From assembly GCF_014904755.1 (NCBI RefSeq), contig NZ_JACZFQ010000040.1, forward strand, positions 1-64,000: DNA of 64,000 bases, written 5' to 3'. The stretch is from Neoluteolibacter marinus. GTDB lineage: Bacteria > Verrucomicrobiota > Verrucomicrobiia > Verrucomicrobiales > Akkermansiaceae. Positions 16,631 through 23,618 of the stretch are shown piece after piece. Made by a program: the position numbers and the translations under genes. Position 1 is the stretch's first letter. Each line of letters starts with the position of its first letter. Under the pieces are notes generated by a model. That model saw only the letters and a list, made by a program, of their open reading frames with translations, had not been told where the DNA came from and searched no databases.

Positions 16631-18613
16631 TCAGGCCGGGCGCAAGGCGGTGGTTTCCTCGGGCCGGGGGATCTCCGACGAGGGCCGGCGCGTTGTTTCG
16701 CGGATGGCTTCCGCCGCTGGCCGGTCGGCGGCGCGAATCAATTCCGGCATCATGTCGGGTTGCCAATGATGGACTTCCAGATCGTGGCTTTCCGCGATTT
16801 CCATCAGTTCGTCGAGTCGCCCTGGCGAGAGGACGCTGGAGGTGACCAGAATGCAATTCGCGCCGGTGCGCTTCACCAGCTCGGGGATCTGGGCCGAGGT
16901 GCCGAGGATCGGGAATCCGCGCATCCGGCGGCCGCGGAGCTTGGGGCTGTCGTCGATGAAGCCGATGAAATGGTAGTCGAGCCAGGTTTCGGGCTGCGAC
17001 AGGCGGAGATTGCACACGAACAGCTCGCCGAGGTCACCGGCACCATAAATCAGGGCGGTCCGCGACGACCGCTTGCTGCGCATCCGGCGCTTGCGGTGCA
17101 TGGTGTCGATCACGCTCTCCTGGAGCAGGAAGCCGATGCAGCGGGGTGCCAGCACGCCGGCACAACCGAGCGACAGCGCGGCGAGGTGGACCGCCGCGTC
17201 ATGGAAATTGAAGTCGTCCTGCGACATGCCCACCAGCGCGAAGCTGATTCCGGCCCCGCAAGCCAGCCACAGCAGGCATTCGGCGAAATCATGGGTCGAT
17301 GCCCGCGTCCAGCGGCGGGAGTGGGCGCGGGCGAAGCAGAGGCCGACGACGGTGCAGGCGGCGAACAAGGTCGCCGGCTGGCGGGCGGCTTCCCAGGAAA
17401 AGGGCCGGATCATCACCTTGTCGAGAATCCACCAGGCGAGCAGGGCGGAGCCGAACAGCACCGCGAGGTCGTAGACAAAATAGATCAACATGGTTTCCCG
17501 GCACCCGCGGGGGCGGCGGATCAGGGTCCGGAGGCCGCGGCCGCTTTCCATGAACTCCACCGGGGCGATGTAGCGCAGGCCGACCAGGCCGATGACGATG
17601 ATCCCCACGACCGACACGGTGAAGTAGCTGGCACCGCCGAGAATCGGCAGCAGGGCGAGGAAGGAACACAGGCCGGCGAAGCCGTAGATCACGAACACCG
17701 CCTGGCGCTGGTTCAGGCCCCAGTTCAGCAGGCGGTGGTGGAGGTGGTCGCGGTCCGCGCCGAAGATGTGGATGGTCGCTTGTCCCGGCTTTGAGACCGC
17801 GATCCGGCGTGCGGCGCGGCGCCAGATCGCGAGCGTCACGTCCAGCAGGGGCACGCCGCCGACCAGCAGGGGGAGCAGCAACCCGGCCACCACAGCGTGG
17901 CGGCCGACCGTGGCGGTACCCACGGAGGCGATGAAAAAGCCGATCAGCATCGACCCCGTGTCGCCGAGGAAGATCCGGGCGGGGTGGAAGTTGTAGCGGA
18001 GGAAGCCCAGCAGCGCCGCCGCCATCAGTGCGATCACGAACGCGTTGGTGGGCCGGTCGCCCGCCACTGCCAGCGCCGTCAGGATCACCAGCGAGATCGT
18101 CGCGAGACCCGAGCACAGCCCGTCCATGCCGTCGATCAGGTTGAAGGCGTTGATCAGTGCGACCGTCCACGCGACATGGATGGCGAGGTCGAGGAACCAC
18201 GGGATCTTCCAGCCCATGAAAATTCCCGCGCCGCCGGGATTGTGGAAAAACATCAGGACCGCCGCCAGGATCTGCACGCCCAGCTTCAGCCAGGCGGAAA
18301 TGCCGCCGCGGTCGTCGAAGAATCCCGCGATCACCAGCAGCCCGGAGGCGGCGACGAAGTGCAAGGTCCAGCGGCCGCCGAGCATGCCCTCGAAGCCGGT
18401 GCCGAAGGCGCGCAGGCAAATGAGGCCGGCGATCAGGGTGACGAACAGGCCGAGTCCGCCGGCCCGGGGAATCGGCTTTTGATGGATCCGCCGCGCATCG
18501 GGTTGATCGACCAGGCCCAGCTTGGGAGCGATCCCGATCATCAGCCGCGTCATCGCGAGCGACAACGGCAGGACGAGACCCACGATAAGCCAGGACCAGA
18601 CGGTTTCAGACAT
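16631..18613 (-). CDS. WecA/MraY-like phosphoglycosyl transferase fused to nucleotide-sugar Rossmann domain
   Basis: A 660-residue fusion. Residues 1-~335 are a polytopic polyprenyl-phosphate GlcNAc-1-phosphate-type transferase with the family motifs NAFNLIDGMDGL, FLGDTGSM and the His-rich loop DRDHLHHRLL. Residues ~370-500 form a second block of membrane segments. Residues ~520-640 are a Rossmann-like domain (ALIYGAGDLGELF, then YHFIGFIDD and GFPILGT) like the CoA_binding_3 domain that precedes the catalytic part of WbaP/CapD-type proteins. It should start glycan synthesis by loading the first sugar phosphate on undecaprenyl phosphate at the cytoplasmic face. It is the first gene of the exosortase operon. 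The fusion joins halves of two otherwise unrelated initiating-enzyme families. Confidence 0.87.
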   Translation of the reverse strand: MSETVWSWLIVGLVLPLSLAMTRLMIGIAPKLGLVDQPDARRIHQKPIPRAGGLGLFVTLIAGLICLRAFGTGFEGMLGGRWTLHFVAASGLLVIAGFFDDRGGISAWLKLGVQILAAVLMFFHNPGGAGIFMGWKIPWFLDLAIHVAWTVALINAFNLIDGMDGLCSGLATISLVILTALAVAGDRPTNAFVIALMAAALLGFLRYNFHPARIFLGDTGSMLIGFFIASVGTATVGRHAVVAGLLLPLLVGGVPLLDVTLAIWRRAARRIAVSKPGQATIHIFGADRDHLHHRLLNWGLNQRQAVFVIYGFAGLCSFLALLPILGGASYFTVSVVGIIVIGLVGLRYIAPVEFMESGRGLRTLIRRPRGCRETMLIYFVYDLAVLFGSALLAWWILDKVMIRPFSWEAARQPATLFAACTVVGLCFARAHSRRWTRASTHDFAECLLWLACGAGISFALVGMSQDDFNFHDAAVHLAALSLGCAGVLAPRCIGFLLQESVIDTMHRKRRMRSKRSSRTALIYGAGDLGELFVCNLRLSQPETWLDYHFIGFIDDSPKLRGRRMRGFPILGTSAQIPELVKRTGANCILVTSSVLSPGRLDELMEIAESHDLEVHHWQPDMMPELIRAADRPAAEAIRETTRRPSSEIPRPEETTALRPA

Positions 18614-18956
18614 GGGGGAGGGAGGGGGCCCGGTGTTGCTCCAGCGGGCGATTGGCGTGTTGGGAGTGGCTCCAGATGAGGGATCGGTGGCTCAACCGGA
18701 ATGAGTTGCAGATGCGGAAAGCATGAACAATGCCGGGTTGGGCTCCCAATTGATCATCGGGCGCGATGAAGATGCCCGGATCGGGATCTGCTCCAAGGAT
18801 AAAACTCCTCGCGAGTCATTTGGAGCAGTTTTTCTGAAGTTTAGCCCCCGAATCAGGGGGTGCCTTGCAAAGAATTGCAGGGCCGTCGATCACGGCATTC
18901 GATCGATGGGCAGATAACTTTCGAAGCAACTCGCAGGACGTGACGATCTCGAAACC
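18614..18956. other. Upstream region of exosortase operon
   Basis: This 343-bp stretch lies between the start of the phosphoglycosyl transferase gene and repeat array A, and should contain the operon promoter on the minus strand. A CTCCAA...TTGGAG inverted repeat spans about 18801-18832. I see no convincing gene; the 64-codon open frame in it lacks family features. Confidence 0.4.
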
Positions 18957-19304
18957 TTGGAGTGCGCCGGCAGAGGTCGCTCGCGACCGGCGACGGCGCT
19001 TTTGGGTTGGGAGCTTGGTGTTCTGCTGGTCGGATTTCGGAGGTCGGCTGTGCATTTACGGGTGGCTTCGACGACGGCGGGTGGTTCGAAAGCGGTGTCG
19101 CCGCTGCGCTCTGCCGCCGCACTCCAAGGTACTCTGGAGTGCGCCGGCAGAGGTCGCTTGCGAACGGCGACGGCGCTTTTGGGTTGGGCGCTTGGTGTTC
19201 TGCTGGTCGGGTTTCGGAGGTCGGCCGTGCATTCACGGGTGGCCTCGGCAATGGCGGGTGGTTCGAAAGCGGTGCCTACGCTGCGCTTTGCCACCGCACT
19301 CCAA
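18957..19304 (-). repeat. Repeat array A: two tandem ~170-bp elements
   Basis: Copies at 18957-19128 and 19135-19304. Each begins with TTGGAGTGCGCCGGCAGAG and ends with the near-inverse CTCTGCC(A/G)CCGCACTCCAA, giving imperfect inverted ends about 45 bp long around a core of about 80-100 bp. The two cores are nearly identical to each other but unlike those of arrays B-D. The array lies between two divergently transcribed genes, 140 bp upstream of the start at 19446. Confidence 0.85.
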
Positions 19305-19445
19305 GGGGCTTGGGCCGCCAGCTGCACCACGGATCGCGCAAAAAATTTGCAGTCCCGCTTAAACCCCGGGCCCGGTTGCCGACATTCCCCTCTTCGGTGC
19401 CTGCCTTATCGGGGCGGCACCCGTCAACCCATCCTGTAAAAACCC

Positions 19446-21602
19446 ATGAAGACCCGCCCGCTGACGGGGGCGTTGTGCCTGGTTGCCGCCACGGCCATCG
19501 CCCAGACCACCGAGAACTACCCGGATGCCACCGGTGAGGTGGCGGTGGGGACCTTTCCTCATCTCGACCTGACTTCCGTCGATGTCACGGTCGATGCCAC
19601 CGAAACGAACATCACCTTCATACTCCACCTCGCCGGCAGTCCGGTGGCGACGGATTGGGGGAAATACGCGATCGGGCTCCGCTCAAACCCCGGCGGGGCG
19701 ACCACCGGCAACGGCTGGGGACGGCCGATCCATTTCGCCGGTGGCATGACCCACTGGATTGCCTGCTGGGTCGACGGGGGCAATGGCGGCCAAGTTCATC
19801 ACTACACCGGTTCGTGGGCGGAGACGGACTCACCGGTGGTCACCAAGGACGCGACCAGCGTGAGCATCACCACCACGACGGCGGCGCTGGGACTTTCGCC
19901 GGGCGAGGTGTTCAGCTTCGATGTCTATTCCACCGGTGGCGGTGGCGGCGACGGGGCGGTCGACGCCTTGTCGGCGGCGGCGAGTTCGATCAACAATTGG
20001 GGCGATGCCTACACCACGGCGGTGGCGGGCGGTGAATCGAATGCCGCCCTGACGTTCACGATGCCGGGGACGGCGGATTTCGCGACGTGGATCGCCGGCT
20101 TCGGGCTCGCGGGCAATGATGCGCTACCCGAAACCGACTACGACGACGACGGCCTGACCAACCAGGAGGAGTTCGACCTCGACCTCGGCTTGTCGCCGGT
20201 CAACGACGACTCGGACGACGACTTTCTCAAGGACGGCTGGGAAAATCTCACCGGCACCTATGTCGATGGCACCCACACCGGCACCAGCCCGATGGCCTTC
20301 GACACCGACGGTGACGGCATCAGCGATGGCGACGAGGTGGACGGGGTCGGGCTGGATTTCCCGCAGGATCCCAATCACTTCAACCATGTGACAATCGTCG
20401 TTCCCGGCAGCTTCAACCTGCCCGATGCCTGGGATCCGGCGGGGATCAGCACGCCGGGCAACGCGATGTCGCTGGCGGGCACCGGTTTCGCTGAGCAATT
20501 CCAGTGGTCCCTCGACTATCACTTCACGACGCCGAAGACGACGATCACCCACAAGTTCACCGCGGGCTCGTGGACGACCAACTGGGGCGCCAGCGGCACC
20601 GCCGGGGTGGCGGCGCCCAACGGCGGCGATATCAACCGGCTGGTCGAGGCCAGCGGGATCCACCGCATCACCTTCAACAGCATCACGCTGGCCCACACCT
20701 TTGCCCGCGCGACCTTCGCCGATGCCAATGCCTACCTCGCCGCCTACGGACTGGCGGCCGGTGCCGACGAGGACAACGACAATGTCCTCAACGAGGACGA
20801 GTTCGCGGCCAACACCGACCCGCGCAATGCCGACAGCGATGGCGACGGCCTGCAGGACGACGTCGATCCCGAGCCGTTGGTCGCGGCACCGGAGTCGCGG
20901 GACATCGTCTTCCAGGTCGACATGTCGGTGGCCATCGGCGACGGCTACTTCACCGCCGGGGTCAGCACGGTGCGGGTGATCGGCCAGTTCGACGGCCCGT
21001 GGAATGTCGCGGGAGGGGTGGTGCTGGCGGATCCCGACGAGGACATGATCTACACCGGGACGTTCACCGCGGAAGGCTTCGAGGGCAGCCCCTTCGGTGT
21101 CTACAAGTTCTTCATCGATGGCGGGCCGAACTCCGGCTACGAGGACACGCCCGACCGGACCGTCAACCTGGGGCCGGACGGGGTCGAGCAGGTGCTGCCG
21201 GTGGTTTACTATGCAAACATCGGGCCGCCGGCCGGCTTCGACGCCTGGATCGCCGGTTTCGAGGGCCTCTCCGACCTGAGCCGCGAGGGGGATCCGGACG
21301 GCGACGGGATTTCCAGCGGCGATGAATTCCTGTTCGGAACCTCACCGGCGAGCGGGACGGGGCGGGCCGTGATGTCGGCCCCCGGCCCGACCGGTCTCAC
21401 CCTGGTCTGGTTGCAGCGGACCACCGGTGCGACCTATGTCCTCGAGGAAAACGACGACCTCGCCGGCGACTGGACGCCGGGTCCGGTGCTTCCTGCCGTC
21501 GCACCAGATCAAGCCGGAGTCCCCGCCGATTACACCCGGATGGAGGCGTTGATCCCGTTCGGCATCCGCAATTTTGTCCGTGTGACTGGCAGCGAAAACT
21601 GA
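19446..21602 (+). CDS. Secreted protein with calcium-binding (thrombospondin type 3-like) repeats
   Basis: A 718-residue exported protein with a signal peptide of about 19 residues ending at AIA-Q. Acidic repeats of the DxDxDGxxDxxE type punctuate it: DYDDDGLTNQEEF (~230), DTDGDGISDGDE (~283), DEDNDNVLNEDEF (~442), DSDGDGLQDD (~461) and GDPDGDGISSGDEF (~616). Such repeats bind calcium and rigidify extracellular linkers. Between them lie beta-type domains of unrecognised function, and the C-terminus resembles the end of the Verrucomicrobia giant proteins (a compact beta domain with YVLEENDDLAGDWT). No PEP-CTERM signal is seen, so it is probably fully secreted. No catalytic activity can be assigned. 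Confidence 0.78.
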   Translation: MKTRPLTGALCLVAATAIAQTTENYPDATGEVAVGTFPHLDLTSVDVTVDATETNITFILHLAGSPVATDWGKYAIGLRSNPGGATTGNGWGRPIHFAGGMTHWIACWVDGGNGGQVHHYTGSWAETDSPVVTKDATSVSITTTTAALGLSPGEVFSFDVYSTGGGGGDGAVDALSAAASSINNWGDAYTTAVAGGESNAALTFTMPGTADFATWIAGFGLAGNDALPETDYDDDGLTNQEEFDLDLGLSPVNDDSDDDFLKDGWENLTGTYVDGTHTGTSPMAFDTDGDGISDGDEVDGVGLDFPQDPNHFNHVTIVVPGSFNLPDAWDPAGISTPGNAMSLAGTGFAEQFQWSLDYHFTTPKTTITHKFTAGSWTTNWGASGTAGVAAPNGGDINRLVEASGIHRITFNSITLAHTFARATFADANAYLAAYGLAAGADEDNDNVLNEDEFAANTDPRNADSDGDGLQDDVDPEPLVAAPESRDIVFQVDMSVAIGDGYFTAGVSTVRVIGQFDGPWNVAGGVVLADPDEDMIYTGTFTAEGFEGSPFGVYKFFIDGGPNSGYEDTPDRTVNLGPDGVEQVLPVVYYANIGPPAGFDAWIAGFEGLSDLSREGDPDGDGISSGDEFLFGTSPASGTGRAVMSAPGPTGLTLVWLQRTTGATYVLEENDDLAGDWTPGPVLPAVAPDQAGVPADYTRMEALIPFGIRNFVRVTGSEN

Positions 21603-21651
21603 CCCATGGCAAGCGGTCCCGCTCGTGGCGGTGTCTGTGGGCGGGACGCAG

Positions 21652-23127
21652 TCAGGCGATCACATCCGTCACCACCCGTGATGGTTTGGTGACATTGGAG
21701 AGGCGCTGGTCGAGGCCTTGGAACGGATAGGTCATGCGCTTGTGGTCGAAGCCCAGCAGCGTCAGCAGCGTGGCGTGGAAGTCATGGGCGCTGACCTTGT
21801 CGACCGCCGCTTCGTAACCGATCGGGTCGGTTTCGCCGTAGCTGAAGCCCGGCTTCACGCCGCCGCCGGCCATCCACAAGGTGTAAGCGGACGGGCTGTG
21901 GTCCCGGCCGACGTTGCTCATCGTCATGCCGCCGCGGTTTTCGCGCATCGGCGTGCGGCCGAACTCGCCGGACCAGACGACCAGCGTCTCGTCGAGCAGG
22001 CCGCGCTGCTTGAGATCCTTCAGCAGTGCGGCGATCGGTTGGTCGATCTGGCGGCACTTGTCGGCGAAGCCCTTGCGCAGGTCGGTCTGGTCGTTGGTTC
22101 CGTGCGAGTCCCAACCCCAGTCGAAGAGCTGGATGAAGCGGACCCCGCGCTCGGCGAGGCGGCGGGCGAGCAGGCAGTTGTTGGCGAAGGACTCCTTGCC
22201 CGGCCGGGTGGCGTAGGCTTCGTGGATCGCTTGCGGTTCCTGGGAGATGTCGAAGGCGTCGGAAGCGTGGATCTGCATCCGGTAGGCCATTTCGTACTGG
22301 GCGATCCGGGTCATCGTCTCCGGGTCGCCGATCTCGGTGGCGACGCGCTGGTTGAGGTCGTTGAGTGCGTCGAGCGTGCGGCGCCGGAGTTTTTGTGAGA
22401 CGCCGTCGGGGTTGCCGAGGAAGAGCACGGGGTCGCCCTGGGAGCGGCATTGCACGCCTTGATAGACGCTCGGCAGGTAGCCGGATCCCCACACCGACTT
22501 GCCGGCGTCGGGGTTGTTGCCGCCGGAGGTGAGGACGATGAAGCCGGGCAGGTTCTGGTTTTCCGAACCGAGTCCGTAGGTCGCCCACGCGCCGGCGGAG
22601 GGGCTGCCGGGCGTCTGGCTGCCGGTGTGGAGGAGGAGCTGGGCGGGGCCGTGGTTGAACTGGTCGGACCACATCGACTTGATGAAGCAGACGTCGTCGA
22701 TGACTTCCTCGAAGTACGGCAAGCGGTCGGAAATCCACTGCCCGGACTTGCCGGCGCGGTGGAAGGGGTACTGCGAGCCGAGCATCTTCGGCACCCCTTG
22801 GATGAACGCGAACTGCTTGCCCTCGAGGAACTCGGCGGGGCAGTCCTGGCCGTCGTATTTGACGAGGTCCGGCTTATAGTCGAAGAGCTCGAGCTGGCTC
22901 GGCGCACCGGCCATGTGGAGATAGATCACGCGCTTCGCCTTGGGCGCGAAATGCGGCAAGTCGGGCGCGAGCGGCGCGGCGGGGTTCTTCTTCAACCCGG
23001 CACCGCAGGCCAGGTCCATCTGCGACCCCATCCACAGCGCGCCGAGGGACAAGGCCGATTGGCCGAGGAAATGCCGCCGCGTGAGATGCCGGGCGCGGTC
23101 GTGGTGGAGCTGTTGGAACAAGTTCAT
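21652..23127 (-). CDS. DUF1501 family protein (alkaline-phosphatase-like fold), Tat-exported
   Basis: A 491-residue protein with a twin-arginine leader (TRRHFLGQSALSLGALWMG, Arg17-Arg18). DUF1501 hallmarks are present: IYLHMAGAPSQLELFDYKP, GFIVLTSGG, RRLAERGVRFIQLFDWGWDSH and VVWSGEFGRTPM...GRDHSP, ending in an HATLLTLLGFDH segment. The family belongs to the sulfatase/alkaline phosphatase-like superfamily and is enormously expanded in Planctomycetes and Verrucomicrobia. It is nearly always paired with a DUF1549/DUF1553 cytochrome, as here (23619-26477, upstream). The partners were presumably adjacent before the four-helix-bundle cassette inserted between them; the start codon lies only 3 bp from that cassette. 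Substrate unknown, probably polysaccharide-related. Confidence 0.92.
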   Translation of the reverse strand: MNLFQQLHHDRARHLTRRHFLGQSALSLGALWMGSQMDLACGAGLKKNPAAPLAPDLPHFAPKAKRVIYLHMAGAPSQLELFDYKPDLVKYDGQDCPAEFLEGKQFAFIQGVPKMLGSQYPFHRAGKSGQWISDRLPYFEEVIDDVCFIKSMWSDQFNHGPAQLLLHTGSQTPGSPSAGAWATYGLGSENQNLPGFIVLTSGGNNPDAGKSVWGSGYLPSVYQGVQCRSQGDPVLFLGNPDGVSQKLRRRTLDALNDLNQRVATEIGDPETMTRIAQYEMAYRMQIHASDAFDISQEPQAIHEAYATRPGKESFANNCLLARRLAERGVRFIQLFDWGWDSHGTNDQTDLRKGFADKCRQIDQPIAALLKDLKQRGLLDETLVVWSGEFGRTPMRENRGGMTMSNVGRDHSPSAYTLWMAGGGVKPGFSYGETDPIGYEAAVDKVSAHDFHATLLTLLGFDHKRMTYPFQGLDQRLSNVTKPSRVVTDVIA

Positions 23128-23130
23128 GGA

Positions 23131-23612
23131 AAATGACGAATGAGGAATTCCCGAATGACGAATGGAGTGGGTGGGGAATCAGGGTTGGTCGAGGGTGGTG
23201 CGGCGGATCTTGGAGAAGATCAGATGGAGTTCGTGGGCTTCTTGCCAGATGGGGCGGGCGAGGTCCTTGGCGGACGGATGGGCCTTTGCGATCATCCGGA
23301 GCCAGTGCTTGGTTTCGCGGGCCTCCTTGCGGCAGGTGTTGATCTTGAGCGCGAACTCTTTCCGCGACACCGCGTCGTCCGCCTCGACATAGTTGGCACC
23401 CACCGAGGTGCCGGACCGAACAATCTGGGAGATCAAAGGGTTGGTAATGGCGTTGCGCGGAAGATCGAGGGCGAACTCAATCACCTGCTCGCCGAAGCGC
23501 GCGGTGCGTTCTTCGAGATCATAGCCACCGAACCGCGGCTCCCGTTGTCCCTCCGCATCACTCATTCCCAGCACACTTCATTCGTCATTCGGAAATTCTT
23601 CATTCGTCATTC
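23131..23612 (-). mobile_element. 482-bp cassette with 34-bp inverted repeats carrying a four-helix-bundle gene
   Basis: The ends, 23131-23164 and 23579-23612, are inverted repeats matching at 31 of 34 positions. Each end is itself built of heptamers (AATGACG, AATGAGG, an 8-mer spacer, AATGACG). The interior holds one gene (23179-23565). The cassette fills almost exactly the gap between the stop of the DUF1549/DUF1553 gene (23619) and the start of the DUF1501 gene (23127), two genes usually adjacent. That location and the end structure suggest insertion of a small mobile unit; no transposase is encoded and no target duplication is evident. Confidence 0.7.
23179..23565 (-). CDS. Four helix bundle protein (23S rRNA intervening-sequence type)
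   Basis: A 128-residue (from the ATG at 23565) helical protein with the family pattern: LEERTARFGEQVIEFA, LISQIVRSGTSVGANYVEAD, KEFALKINTCRKEARETKHWLRMI, and a terminal EAHELHLIFSKI helix. This family (TIGR02436/S23-type) was first seen in intervening sequences of 23S rRNA genes and is related to the Avd protein of diversity-generating retroelements. Its members form pentameric bundles that bind nucleic acid. Here it is carried within an inverted-repeat cassette in a protein operon. An in-frame GTG at 23574 is an alternative start. Biological role in this setting unknown. Confidence 0.9.
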   Translation of the reverse strand: MSDAEGQREPRFGGYDLEERTARFGEQVIEFALDLPRNAITNPLISQIVRSGTSVGANYVEADDAVSRKEFALKINTCRKEARETKHWLRMIAKAHPSAKDLARPIWQEAHELHLIFSKIRRTTLDQP

Positions 23613-23618
23613 CCCCCT

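Noticed and set aside
18723-18917. 64-codon plus-strand frame upstream of array A
   Set aside because: No signal, motif or start context; it lies in the presumed promoter region of the minus-strand operon.
21616-21647. GTCCCGC...GCGGGAC stem after the calcium-repeat protein gene as a terminator
   Set aside because: Stem is only 7 bp with an 18-nt loop and no T-run; too weak to call.
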